From the NCBI GenBank assembly GCA_023701135.1, contig JAMPXP010000017.1:54780-118779 (forward strand): a DNA stretch of 64,000 bases. Direction: 5' to 3'. Under the pieces are notes generated by a model. It was given only the letters and a program-made list of their open reading frames with translations, ran no database searches and had not been told where the DNA came from. Position numbers and translations under genes: made by a program. Positions 49,656 to 59,051 of this stretch are shown piece after piece (the first letter of the stretch is position 1; every line of letters starts with the position of its first letter). Source of the DNA: Desulfobacula sp. Its GTDB lineage: Bacteria; Desulfobacterota; Desulfobacteria; Desulfobacterales; Desulfobacteraceae.

Positions 49656-51818
49656 CTATCCCATTTTCAGGATGAACAGCCCTGCCAGGGCCAGCATCAG
49701 GAGGAGCACCAGGATAAAGAGCCGCAAGGGGCTTTTCTTTTCTGCATAGGGGTCCTGAAGCAATCGCGAGGACCCCTTTGGCAGCATCGCGGTCTTTGTC
49801 AGGGTGTTGCCGAAGGAAATATTGATCCGGGCCCGGGAATTGATGGCCCATCCGCAGGCATCCAGAAGGGGAGACAGATTCCGCTGGCGAAGCTTTAATG
49901 CCGCCATGAGGATGGAGGGCCCTGAGACAGCCAGCATCAGGCCGATCAAGGCAAGGGGGACCTGCCACCAGAGAAGGCCCATGAGCCCGGTGATGACCGA
50001 TGCAATGGCAGTCCCGATGGCGCCGACAGCCAGACCGATGGCGGCAAAAATTCCGGCAAATTTTCCCACGTCAAAGGCTTTGCGCTCGGGCGGCTTGCCC
50101 GGCTCCGGCGTCTGTCCGGCAGCGGTTGCCGCTGCTGCCGCATTTTTATCCACGGCTTTGTCCCGTTCTGCCGCAAATTTTTCGATCTGGGTCCGGATCA
50201 TCCGGGATAGCCGTTTATAGGGAGACCAGAAGGCTTGGCGGATACTGATGGGGTGATCAATGATCTTGACGATGGTGGCGTCCCAGTCCTGGTGTTTCCG
50301 ATCGTAGAAAATACCGTTCCGGCCCACTAAAAGATTGTCTGAATCCCCCTGGGTGAAAGCGGCTGCTATCATCATCCGTTCAGGAGAGTCTTTGCGGGTG
50401 CATTCGCAATAGGCCAGGTACACCCCTCCCATCTGGGCCAGGACGCTGTGGGCCGCCGGGTCTTTGACCCGGATGCAGAGATCACAGCTCCGGCCGTCCA
50501 GGTAAAGGGTTCCGGCCTGGAACACCGCCTTTTTTTCAGGCGTATAGAAATCCCGGAAGGATATGAAATTGTTGAGCAGGATATGAAGATGGCAATAATA
50601 ATGAATGAGCCGGTCCAGGGAATCAAAGGAAGACGCTGTTGCTTCAAGGGCCTTGTCTTTTTCAAGAAGTCCGGCAATGAGGATTTCGCTTTGGCTGCCG
50701 AGGATTTCCCTGATGCGTTGCAGTCCCAGTTTTTCCAAAGGGCTTTGGCTTTTATCGGCCTTCCAAGCCTCATAATGAAAAAACCGGTCTTTTATGATCC
50801 GCCATTCCTCCAGATTGAGAGTATCCTTGTCTTCTTTCAGCAAGGGGATGACCACTCTGTCCCTGAAATTCGACAGGGCCCTTTCCCATGCCGGGTTCAC
50901 GGCTCCGCGAAGCGGGAGTCCGGCCCGGGCCTGGATGCCGGCCAGGGGAAAGGCAGCGATTTCATCTGTCGTTGAAGACAGGGGCATTTTTGCAACGGCT
51001 TCATACTGCTCTTTGGCCGGATTCATATACAAGGCCGCGGTTGAATCGAAGGCGGCCAGGCGGCACCGGGTGAAATAATCGTCCACTTTCTGCCGGACCG
51101 CCTCAAAATATCCGGCAGCGATTTCGGTTTCCTCTCCAAAAGGTAAAATATCCGCGTTTCCTCCTTCGGTGCGGCGCCACCAGTCGGAATATTGCCTTGC
51201 CTCCGCAAAGAACCGGTCCGCTTTTTCCTTGGTGATGCCGGGCAGGCCGCTGCGGTCCGGCTCAGAGCCCAGACAGTCCATGATGTCTTCAATGACCTGT
51301 TGGACAGCCGGGTCCTCCGATGCCATGGCAGGGATAATGCCGTCGCCGTTAAACCGGGTATTGGCGAAAATTTTGACCTTGTCCGTTACATCCGCCGGTG
51401 TGATGGCATCTGCCTGAGCCTTGCCCGTATTTTTTAAAATTTCCCTTGCACAGGAAAGGATGTCTTTGGCTTCCGGGCTTTCTTCATTGATGGCGGACAA
51501 AGGAAGCTGGGTGTTGCTGCGGGTCAGATCGTCCGGATTCTTGATCAAAGAGAGGGTCCAGTTCAGGGCTTCGATGACTTCAGAGGCCCGTATGCGGCCG
51601 TCTTTGTCCTTGTCCATGTGGGCCAGGGTGGCCGGGTCGAATTCCAGGCCCTGGGTAGGGCAGGCCAAGGCTGCCCAGAGTTTTTGATCCAGGTGGGGAA
51701 TGGATGAGATATCTTCGCCGGAATTGATCAGGACATGATCAAATCCTCCGATACGAACAAAACGCCATTTATGGGGAGTGTTATCCGGTTTGTCAGGATG
51801 GTTTCCATTGATTGCCAT
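49656..51818 (-). CDS. Large uncharacterised membrane protein with EF-hand-like loop
   Basis: 720 residues from ATG 51818 (MAINGNHPDKPDN; AAGGAG eight bases upstream). N-terminal region carries MDKDKDGRIRASEVIEAL (about 68-85), an EF-hand-like D-x-D-x-D-G loop, and NTRFNGDGIIPAM a second weaker one. A long central soluble part (about 120-560) follows with no domain I know. The C-terminal about 130 residues hold four hydrophobic stretches, among them GKFAGIFAAIGLAVGAIGTAIASVI and LFILVLLLMLALAGLFIL, so the protein is anchored by its tail. It lies convergent with the purine genes and just downstream of the RNB gene. Function unknown. Confidence 0.65.
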   Translation of the reverse strand: MAINGNHPDKPDNTPHKWRFVRIGGFDHVLINSGEDISSIPHLDQKLWAALACPTQGLEFDPATLAHMDKDKDGRIRASEVIEALNWTLSLIKNPDDLTRSNTQLPLSAINEESPEAKDILSCAREILKNTGKAQADAITPADVTDKVKIFANTRFNGDGIIPAMASEDPAVQQVIEDIMDCLGSEPDRSGLPGITKEKADRFFAEARQYSDWWRRTEGGNADILPFGEETEIAAGYFEAVRQKVDDYFTRCRLAAFDSTAALYMNPAKEQYEAVAKMPLSSTTDEIAAFPLAGIQARAGLPLRGAVNPAWERALSNFRDRVVIPLLKEDKDTLNLEEWRIIKDRFFHYEAWKADKSQSPLEKLGLQRIREILGSQSEILIAGLLEKDKALEATASSFDSLDRLIHYYCHLHILLNNFISFRDFYTPEKKAVFQAGTLYLDGRSCDLCIRVKDPAAHSVLAQMGGVYLAYCECTRKDSPERMMIAAAFTQGDSDNLLVGRNGIFYDRKHQDWDATIVKIIDHPISIRQAFWSPYKRLSRMIRTQIEKFAAERDKAVDKNAAAAATAAGQTPEPGKPPERKAFDVGKFAGIFAAIGLAVGAIGTAIASVITGLMGLLWWQVPLALIGLMLAVSGPSILMAALKLRQRNLSPLLDACGWAINSRARINISFGNTLTKTAMLPKGSSRLLQDPYAEKKSPLRLFILVLLLMLALAGLFILKMG

Positions 51819-51900
51819 GGCCTCTCTCCTTTTGAAAATATCCAAGGTTTTTTTGATCATTCTGCCGGTTGTTGTTTTAACCCGTTCCGGGTATAACGCT

Positions 51901-53880
51901 TCAAATAAATAAAGAAAGCTGGTCTTTTCTTGCGTCTGCGTGCTGGATGGTCACCTGGACAATGTCCCCGTATTTGAGCCGGATGCCGGCCGGGATCAGT
52001 TTGGTTTCCAGCATGAATTCCTTGATCAGGATAAGATAATGATCCCTGTGGCATTCCAGCACCAGGGCCTCAAAGGAGACGCCTTTTTTGGATTCCAGGT
52101 ATTTGATGATCCAATAGCGTTTTCTGGAGGCCTGAACCCTGCTGGTATTGGCCATTGCCGTTGAGATGGAAATAAGGATATCGTCCAGTTCCTGTTTTGA
52201 ATAGGGGGCATGGTATCCGAATATGGCCTTGATCTGGCGCTGGGTCAGAAGATCATGGTATCTTCGGATGGGTGAGGTGGCCGTGACATAGGCATTGACC
52301 CCGAGACCGGCATGGGGTTCCGGTGTGGTGCCGATCATGGCCCGGCTTAACTGCTTTCTCTGCATGAAATTTAAGAGCAGGGAGGTTTCAATGCCTTTGA
52401 AGAGCCGTTGCTTGGGCTGGGACTGGGATCTGAAAACAGCCGGCATCTGATTTTTGGCCAGAAATTCCGCCATGAGTGAATTGGCCAGGATCATCAATTC
52501 CGAGATCAGCATGCGGGATGAATTTTCCCGGTCGATTTTTGAATACCCGATTTCCCCGTTTTCCTCCAGCCAGACATTGACCTCGGGAAGGGTAATCTGG
52601 ATGGCTCCTGCTTTGAGACGTTTTTCCCTGAGTTGAAGGGCCATCCGGTAAAGGGTGGTGATGGGATCATTTTTGCCGTTCAACAGATTGGCCTCGGTAT
52701 AGGAGAGCTTCTGGTGGATTTTGATAATACTGGGTATGATTTCATAATCCTGGATTTCAAAGAACCGGGTCATCCGGATGAGGGTACTGATGCCGGGCCT
52801 GATCTCACCTTCCTTCAGGCTGCAAAGATCCTCGGAAAGCCTGGGTGGGATCATGGGAAGCTTATCGTCGGGCAGATAAATGGAACTGGCCCTTTCCCGG
52901 GCGGACAGGTCAATGGGGTCATTGGATTTGATATAGGCATCCACATCAATGATGTGAATGCCGAGCCGGTATCCTGTTTCCGTGTTCTCAAGGCTGACGG
53001 CGTCATCAAAATCAAGGGTGGACTGTCCGTCTATGGTGATGAGGGGAATATGGGTCAGATCCTTTCTGAGGGGATCATCCACAAAGCAGATGGGGCTTGA
53101 AATGAGTTTTCCTTCCTGATCCAGAACCTGTTTTGAAAAAACCGTGGGAATTTGAAGGGATAGCAGGTGGATATTTTCATCCGGATGCCAGATTCCGGCT
53201 TTGACAAAGACATGAAAGAGTTGTTCCGGCGAATGCAGGGATGATTTTTTAATGATTTCTTTCGCCGTTTGGGCATATTCGGAATCATTGCCGAACAGGT
53301 AAAAGGATTTGAGAATATCAATGATGGCTTCATCAACAGCTACGCTGCTGCCGTTTTTCTGATTCAGGATATCATTGATCCAACTCGTACCATTCTGAAT
53401 CCGGCGCTCTTTTTTTTCAGCTTCCTGGATTTGTTTTCTTTTTCCTTCAACTTGTTCGGCCGAATAGGGGGCAAAAATCATCTTGTTGAATTTAAAATAG
53501 AGCCGGTCATGGAAAAAAGCCCGGATAACGGCAGCCTCATGGTCCGGGGTCAGGGGAGGGTCAAAACAGAAAAGGGTCATGGTGGACAATTCAATATCTT
53601 CAGACTCTTCATGCAGAATTTCCCACAATTCCCGGATATTGATGGTCTCGGAAAGTCTTTTACGGGTTTCCGTGAGCTGTTTCAACTGAGTAACGATAAA
53701 ATCCCTTGACAGGGTTGTATCCAGATGGACCTGCGATATGTGGGACAACCGGTTTTCAGAAAAATGAACTTCCCGGTTATACTCATTGAGCAATCTGAGT
53801 TTGCCTTGTTTTTCCTGCAAAATGACGGCAGAAATAATTTTCTGCTGATCAATATATTCCACTATATTCCCTGTGTTCAT
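51901..53880 (-). CDS. RNB-domain exoribonuclease (RNase II/R-like)
   Basis: 659 residues from ATG 53880; a TTG at 53916 would add 12 residues, and neither start has a clear ribosome site. The RNB catalytic domain is complete: ITIDGQSTLDFDDAVSLENTETGYRLGIHIIDVDAYI with the Asp cluster that binds magnesium, RASSIYLPDDKLPMIPPRLSEDLCSLKEGEIRP, and RYHDLLTQRQIKAIF. It degrades single-stranded RNA 3' to 5'. The N-terminal cold-shock domains of RNase II/R are replaced by an about 250-residue helical region, and a short S1-like end remains (GDIVQVTIQHADARKDQLSLF). The form resembles plastid/cyanobacterial RNB proteins in this respect. Confidence 0.88.
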   Translation of the reverse strand: MNTGNIVEYIDQQKIISAVILQEKQGKLRLLNEYNREVHFSENRLSHISQVHLDTTLSRDFIVTQLKQLTETRKRLSETINIRELWEILHEESEDIELSTMTLFCFDPPLTPDHEAAVIRAFFHDRLYFKFNKMIFAPYSAEQVEGKRKQIQEAEKKERRIQNGTSWINDILNQKNGSSVAVDEAIIDILKSFYLFGNDSEYAQTAKEIIKKSSLHSPEQLFHVFVKAGIWHPDENIHLLSLQIPTVFSKQVLDQEGKLISSPICFVDDPLRKDLTHIPLITIDGQSTLDFDDAVSLENTETGYRLGIHIIDVDAYIKSNDPIDLSARERASSIYLPDDKLPMIPPRLSEDLCSLKEGEIRPGISTLIRMTRFFEIQDYEIIPSIIKIHQKLSYTEANLLNGKNDPITTLYRMALQLREKRLKAGAIQITLPEVNVWLEENGEIGYSKIDRENSSRMLISELMILANSLMAEFLAKNQMPAVFRSQSQPKQRLFKGIETSLLLNFMQRKQLSRAMIGTTPEPHAGLGVNAYVTATSPIRRYHDLLTQRQIKAIFGYHAPYSKQELDDILISISTAMANTSRVQASRKRYWIIKYLESKKGVSFEALVLECHRDHYLILIKEFMLETKLIPAGIRLKYGDIVQVTIQHADARKDQLSLFI

Positions 53881-54004
53881 GTCAGAGACAATATCAGGAA
53901 GGGTTGATGTTGTCAAATGAACTAACGGTCCCGAGACCCTTGAAAATTAAACTCAGATGCAATAGGATATTCTCCGGGAAGATGGAAATCAAAGGAAAGC
54001 ATAT

Positions 54005-54562
54005 TTGAAAAAACGAAATAAACAGGGTCTGCCGATTTTTCATTCGGATGAAGATTTTATAAAAGCCTTTGAGAAAAAATCATGGGATGCAAATGATGAA
54101 AAACAGAGAACCGGGCCAGGTGTAAAAAATACGGCAAACAGGCCGGAAAAGGAGACTGAGCCGGAAGAGGATTTCCAAGCTTTGCTGGAAGAATCGTTTC
54201 AAAGGAGCAGGACCAAACCCTTGAAAAAACCGGTCCCCATACCCCCTGAAAAAAGAATTAAACGCTATCCGCCGCCGGAAAAGTCCCTGGATCTCCACGG
54301 ATATAACGCCATCGGGGCCGAGGTGAGATCGCGGTCTTTTATCCATAGCTGCAAACAACAGGGTTTTTTCACCATCCGGATTATCGTGGGCAGGGGCCGC
54401 CATTCAGACCAGGGCGCCGTTCTGCCTGATGTAGTGGAAGATGTGGCCAAGGAAATGAAAAAACAGGGCCTGGTCATTGGATTTGACTGGGAAAATAAGA
54501 TCAAATCGAAAAGCGGAGCTTTGATCGTTTATCTGAAACAGTTTGAACGGTTTGACGGATAG
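54005..54562 (+). CDS. Smr (MutS2-related) domain protein
   Basis: 185 residues, TTG start with AAAGGAAA upstream; no ATG upstream fits. Residues about 1-85 are charged and disordered. The Smr domain follows: LDLHGYNAIGAEVRSRSFIHSCKQQGFFTIRIIVGRGRHSDQGAVLPDVVEDV, with LDLHG and GRGxHS motifs of the family, then a last strand. Smr domains nick or bind branched or cruciform nucleic acids, or cut collided mRNA. Convergent with mltG; the stop codons are one base apart. Confidence 0.88.
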   Translation: MKKRNKQGLPIFHSDEDFIKAFEKKSWDANDEKQRTGPGVKNTANRPEKETEPEEDFQALLEESFQRSRTKPLKKPVPIPPEKRIKRYPPPEKSLDLHGYNAIGAEVRSRSFIHSCKQQGFFTIRIIVGRGRHSDQGAVLPDVVEDVAKEMKKQGLVIGFDWENKIKSKSGALIVYLKQFERFDG

Positions 54563-54563
54563 C

Positions 54564-55583
54564 CTATTTTTTAAGCTGATAACGGGAGACGGCCTTGGTA
54601 TGCTCTTCAAATGTTTTTGAAAAATAATGGGTGGTGTCGTTTTTAGATACAAAATAAAAATATGGGGTTGACGCAGGATATAGGGCAGCTTCAAGGGATA
54701 AGGCGCCGGGGCTTGCAATGGGGCCCGGTGGAAGTCCGGTGATCTGATAGGTATTGTAACCGGTCCGGGTTTGAAGATGGGTTTTTTTGATATTGCCGTC
54801 AAAATCCTCAATGCCGTATATGACGGTGGGGTCGCTTTCAAGCCGCATATTTTTTTTCAGCCGGTTATGAAAAACCGATGAAATCAGGGGCCGTTCATCG
54901 GCAGCACCTGTTTCTTTTTCAATGATGGAAGCCAGGGTGAGAATCTCATGAATGGAAAACCCCAACTCCTTTGCGCGCTGTTGCCAGGTTTCTGCAAAAA
55001 CGGATTTGAAGCGGCCGGTCATGGCAGAAATGATGTCTTCACAGGTGGTCTGCCTTGAAAAAAAATAGGTGTCCGGAAAAAGATAGCCTTCCAGGGAAAG
55101 GGCCTGGATTTCCAGTTTTTTGATCAAGGCCGGGTTTTGGCAGAGGGCTATAAATTTTTCCGGTTCACAGAGCCCCTCCTTTTCGATGAGACCGGCGATT
55201 TCTCTCATGGTTACGCCTTCGGGAAGGGTGACCCTGTAAAGTTTCACCTTCCCGCTGACCAGGATATCAAGAATCTCTTCCGGGGATTTGGAACCGGACA
55301 AAACATATTCTCCTGCCTGGAGCTTTTTTCCTGCCTTTTTAATTTTTGCGTATACGCTAAAATACAGTTTATTTGAGATAATGGATTGATTTTCAAGATG
55401 TTCGGCAATGGCCTTGAGGCCTTGACCCGGAACAATAGTGAGGGTTTGTTCCGGTGAGCCGGGCCTGAAAGGTTTTTTTATAAACGAAGAGATATCCATG
55501 AAAAGATAAACACCGCCCAAAAGTGCAATAATCAAAAGACTGATGACGGTTATCGTGAATTTTTTAAATCGGTTTTTTATCAT
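54564..55583 (-). CDS. mltG: Endolytic murein transglycosylase MltG
   Basis: 339 residues. One N-terminal TM (FTITVISLLIIALLGGVYLF), an LysM-like domain (about 50-120, ILDILVSGKVKLYRVTLPEGVTMREIAGLIEKEG) and a YceG catalytic domain with ILTLASIIEKETGAADERPLISSVFHNRLKKNMRLESDPTVIYGI, in which the Glu of IEKE is the catalytic residue. It cuts nascent peptidoglycan chains and ends their growth. It is read leftward from the rnfB end, 82 bases after that gene, and may be on its transcript. Confidence 0.93.
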   Translation of the reverse strand: MIKNRFKKFTITVISLLIIALLGGVYLFMDISSFIKKPFRPGSPEQTLTIVPGQGLKAIAEHLENQSIISNKLYFSVYAKIKKAGKKLQAGEYVLSGSKSPEEILDILVSGKVKLYRVTLPEGVTMREIAGLIEKEGLCEPEKFIALCQNPALIKKLEIQALSLEGYLFPDTYFFSRQTTCEDIISAMTGRFKSVFAETWQQRAKELGFSIHEILTLASIIEKETGAADERPLISSVFHNRLKKNMRLESDPTVIYGIEDFDGNIKKTHLQTRTGYNTYQITGLPPGPIASPGALSLEAALYPASTPYFYFVSKNDTTHYFSKTFEEHTKAVSRYQLKK

Positions 55584-55664
55584 GGCTTTATCTCATAACA
55601 ACTGAAGGGTATCTTGAACAGATACCCTTCAGCCTCTATCGAGAAACATATTCGAGGATCAGTA

Positions 55665-57758
55665 TCACCCCGCCTTTTTGGCCATGGGAAAAACCGTATC
55701 CGGATTATAGCAGATTCTGCAGCAGTTGAGGCATCTTTCAGCTTCCTTGTGGGCATCGGCTTCCGGAAGCACCAGATCGACTTCAATAAAGGAATCCAGG
55801 CGTTCATTCACATGAAGTTCCGGCTGTTTGGCTCTGGGGGTCTGTTTAATGCCGTCTACCTTAGTGAAAATGGATTCATGGATTCGTTTCTTCTGAAGCG
55901 AATCCTTCACCGGTTCAACAGCCTCCCCCTTCAGGAAAAGGTCGATGGACCGGGCTGCCCGTCTTCCGCCGCCAATGGCTTCCACTACAAGCGAAGGCCC
56001 CGTGGCCGCATCACCGGCCGTAAAGATATAGGGAATGGAGGCCTGATGCGTCGCAGGATTATTGTCAATGGTATTCCATTTTGTCAGTTCCAGTTCCTTC
56101 ATCCTGGCCTGGGGGTCCTGATTTTTGAAAGATGCGTCCGGGGACTGGCCAATGGCGGAGATGACCATGTCAACGGCCAGAAGGGTCTCGGATCCGGGGA
56201 TCGGTTCCGGGCGGCGCCGGCCGCTTTTATCGGGTTCCCCCAATTGCATCTTGAGATATTCCAGATGGGTGACCTTATTTTTATCATCCCCGACCACGCG
56301 GGTGGGTGCGGCCAGGAAGACAAATTCAATGCCTTCATGTTCCGAGGCAACGATTTCAACCTCATTGGCCGGCATTTCTTTCCGGGTTCTTCTGTAAACC
56401 ATGTAGACCTTGTCAAGGCCCAGCCGCAAAAGGGTTCTGGCACAGTCAACGGCTGTATTCCCACCGCCGACCACGGCTGCGGTGCGGCCCAGTTTGATCT
56501 TTTCCCCGCCGGAAATTCTCTGCAAGAAATTGATACCGGTATAGCAGCCGTCCAGGTTTTCCCCTTCTATTCCCAGGGAGAAATCCTCCCAGGCACCCAC
56601 ACCCAGGAATACGGCATTGTATCCGGCTGCCATCAAAGAGCCGAGGCCGAAATCAACCCCGAATTTCACATGGCAGAAGGCTTTGATACCAAGATCCAGG
56701 ATTCCCTGGATTTCCCAGTCCAGAACCTTTTTAGGGAGCCGGTATTCCGGAATGCCATATCGGAGCATACCGCCGAGTTTGGGCATGGCCTCAAAGATAT
56801 CCACCTGGTGGCCGATCCGTCTTAAGAAAAAAGCACAGGATAAACCGGAGGGCCCGCCGCCGACCACAGCGATTTTTTTGCCCGTATCCGGGGCGCATTT
56901 GATGGGGATCCGGGAACCGGAATTCATTTCATAGTCCGCCACAAACCGTTTCAACTGGTTAATAGAGACAGGTTCATCCTCAATCCCTCTTCTGCATTCG
57001 GTCTCACAGGGATGAGGGCAGACCCGGCCGCAGGCAAGGGGCAGGGGATTTCGAAGGCGGATGGTCTGGACCGCTTCCTTGTATTTGCCTTCCCTGAGCT
57101 GATTGATATAACGGGGTATATTGATTTCCGCAGGACAGGTCTGGGCGCAGGGCGCCAGTGGATCATATTTCTGATTGAATTTCATGATCCTTTCGGAAAG
57201 GGTTTTGACCTCAATGATATTTTTGGGGCAGGCTTTCTGGCAGGCCCCGCAGCCCACACATTTTTCCTCATCCACCACCGGATGCCCTTTGGGGCCCATG
57301 GAGACGGCACCGAACTGACAGGCTTTGACGCAGTCGCCAAGTCCGATACAGCCCACCCCGCAAACCCGTTTGCCGCCGAAGACGACGGCCATGGCCTTGC
57401 AGGAGGAGATGCCCATATAGTGGTATTTGTCGGCGGCTCTGAAACCGCCCTCGCACATATTATAGGACAGTGGCGCTTCTGCATTGCCCACTTCCACGCC
57501 CATGACTTTTGCAACAGCCTCGGCTCCGGTTTTACCGGAAACAATACAGATATTTGCAGGCGCCTTACCCGAAACAACGGCAGCGGCAGCAGCAGAGCAT
57601 CCGGCATAGCCGCATCCGCCGCAGTTGGCGCCGGCAAGGCAGTTTTCCACCTGGGCAATTCTCGGGTCCTCATACACATAAAAAATCTTGGAAGCAAGGC
57701 TGAGAACAATACCGCAGACCGCACCAATTCCTAACATTAACAACAGAGCTGGAATCAT
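55665..57758 (-). CDS. rnfB: RnfB fused to a GltD/NfnB-like NAD(P)H oxidoreductase
   Basis: 697 residues, two to three times the length of usual RnfB. N-terminal membrane helix, then the RnfB [4Fe-4S] site CLAGANCGGCGYAGC (about 38-52), further Cys sets in VCGVGCIGLGDCVKAC and CVGCGACQKACPKNI, then a GltD/DPYD-type Fe-S domain (CAQTCPAEINIP; CGRVCPHPCETECRRG), FAD Rossmann (VVGGGPSGLSCAFFLRRIG) and NADPH Rossmann (VVGGGNTAVDCARTLL), and an end with CLNCCRICYNPDTVF. RnfB takes electrons from ferredoxin; the fused part could exchange them with NAD(P)H directly, an Nfn-like reaction. Last gene of the rnf operon. Strong ribosome site. Confidence 0.88.
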   Translation of the reverse strand: MIPALLLMLGIGAVCGIVLSLASKIFYVYEDPRIAQVENCLAGANCGGCGYAGCSAAAAAVVSGKAPANICIVSGKTGAEAVAKVMGVEVGNAEAPLSYNMCEGGFRAADKYHYMGISSCKAMAVVFGGKRVCGVGCIGLGDCVKACQFGAVSMGPKGHPVVDEEKCVGCGACQKACPKNIIEVKTLSERIMKFNQKYDPLAPCAQTCPAEINIPRYINQLREGKYKEAVQTIRLRNPLPLACGRVCPHPCETECRRGIEDEPVSINQLKRFVADYEMNSGSRIPIKCAPDTGKKIAVVGGGPSGLSCAFFLRRIGHQVDIFEAMPKLGGMLRYGIPEYRLPKKVLDWEIQGILDLGIKAFCHVKFGVDFGLGSLMAAGYNAVFLGVGAWEDFSLGIEGENLDGCYTGINFLQRISGGEKIKLGRTAAVVGGGNTAVDCARTLLRLGLDKVYMVYRRTRKEMPANEVEIVASEHEGIEFVFLAAPTRVVGDDKNKVTHLEYLKMQLGEPDKSGRRRPEPIPGSETLLAVDMVISAIGQSPDASFKNQDPQARMKELELTKWNTIDNNPATHQASIPYIFTAGDAATGPSLVVEAIGGGRRAARSIDLFLKGEAVEPVKDSLQKKRIHESIFTKVDGIKQTPRAKQPELHVNERLDSFIEVDLVLPEADAHKEAERCLNCCRICYNPDTVFPMAKKAG

Positions 57759-57825
57759 AATATCACCTTATACTGTTACATATTCTTTAATCATTGACCC
57801 AAAAAACCGGGGAATTATTCCAGAG

Positions 57826-58401
57826 TTACACCATTCCTTTAAAAGACATAAAGGTCATGGCAATCATTCCTGCCGTAATCAGCCCGATGGAAACATCCTG
57901 CAAGGGTTTGGGGACCCTGGCCAGAAGAATTCTCTCCCGGACCCCGGCAAAAAGAATCAGGGCCAGGCCGAAACCGGCGGCATAGGCAAATGAAGTTACA
58001 AGGGATTCGACAAAGGTATATTCTTCTTTGATATTGATGAGACAGACACCCAATACCGCACAATTGGTGGTGATCAGCGGCAGATAAATGCCGAGGCTGC
58101 CGTAAAGGGCGGGGATGCTTTTTTTCAGAAACATTTCCACAAACTGGACCAGGGCGGCAATGACAAGGATAAAGGAAAGTGTCTGAAGATATACCACATC
58201 CATGGGTTTTAGCATGTATTCGTTGATTATCCATGTGAGGGCCCCTGCCAGGACCAGAACAAAAATAACGGCCATGGCCATTCCGATGGCGGTTTCCATC
58301 TTTTTTGAAGTTCCGAGGAAGGGACAGTTGCCCAGGTACTGGGCCAGGAGAATATTGTTGATAAAGATGCAACTGATGACAAGAACAAATAGATCACCCA
58401 T
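57826..58401 (-). CDS. rnfA: Rnf complex integral membrane subunit RnfA
   Basis: 191 residues, six TM segments. FVLVISCIFINNILLAQYLGNCPFLGTSKKMETAIGMAM is the typical N-terminal block, with the N-N-x-L-x-Q-x-L-G and C-P-F-L-G motifs. It forms with RnfE the inner channel of the sodium- or proton-pumping ferredoxin:NAD oxidoreductase. AAGGAG precedes the ATG. Neighbours rnfE and rnfB lie 14 and 67 bases away, in the same direction. Confidence 0.95.
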   Translation of the reverse strand: MGDLFVLVISCIFINNILLAQYLGNCPFLGTSKKMETAIGMAMAVIFVLVLAGALTWIINEYMLKPMDVVYLQTLSFILVIAALVQFVEMFLKKSIPALYGSLGIYLPLITTNCAVLGVCLINIKEEYTFVESLVTSFAYAAGFGLALILFAGVRERILLARVPKPLQDVSIGLITAGMIAMTFMSFKGMV

Positions 58402-58415
58402 AATATGATCTCCTT

Positions 58416-59024
58416 TTATTTTTTACCGATGAGGTTCATGAGGCAGAGCATGAGTCCAAGCCCGACAAAGGCTCCGGGAGCCGTTAACAGGAATTTAAAG
58501 GGAAGAAAATCGGGACCCATTGTAAACGCAGGGATTCCTCCCCAGACGGTCAGGGTTCCGTTTCCCAGGATCTCTCTCACAGAAGCCAGAGCTGAAAGGG
58601 AGAGCCCGTATCCGATGCCGAGGCCAAGTCCGTCGGCAATGGATAAAAGCGGTCCGTTCTTGTAGGCAAAGGCTTCTGCACGGCCAAGGGGGATACAATT
58701 TACAACGATCAACGGGATGAAAATTCCAAGGGTCAGGAACAGCTCGTATGCATAGGCCTGCATCAAAAGTTCCACAATGGTGACAAAGGTTGCTACAATA
58801 ACAATGAAACAGGCAATTCTGACTTTAGACGGTATGATATTTCTGAGCAATGATATGAACAGATTGGAACAGACCAGAACAAAGGTCAACGCAATACCCA
58901 TCCCGATCCCGTTTTCCAGTGATTTGGTTACCGCAAGGGCAGGGCAGAGCCCCAGCACCAGTCTGAAAGGAGGTATTTCAGCCCAGAGTCCTTTGGTAAA
59001 TTCTTTTGCTAAGGATTGTGCCAT
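58416..59024 (-). CDS. rnfE: Rnf complex integral membrane subunit RnfE
   Basis: 202 residues, six TM segments, homologous to RnfA. The motifs VLGLCPALAVTKSLENGIGMGI, FIPLIVVNCIPLGRAEAFA and LLTAPGAFVGLGLML are those of RnfE/NqrD. It pairs with RnfA around the membrane iron-sulfur centre of the complex. AGGAGA before the ATG; 27 bases after rnfG, 14 before rnfA. Confidence 0.95.
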   Translation of the reverse strand: MAQSLAKEFTKGLWAEIPPFRLVLGLCPALAVTKSLENGIGMGIALTFVLVCSNLFISLLRNIIPSKVRIACFIVIVATFVTIVELLMQAYAYELFLTLGIFIPLIVVNCIPLGRAEAFAYKNGPLLSIADGLGLGIGYGLSLSALASVREILGNGTLTVWGGIPAFTMGPDFLPFKFLLTAPGAFVGLGLMLCLMNLIGKK

Positions 59025-59051
59025 GTTATATGTTCTCCTAAAAAATTTGCC

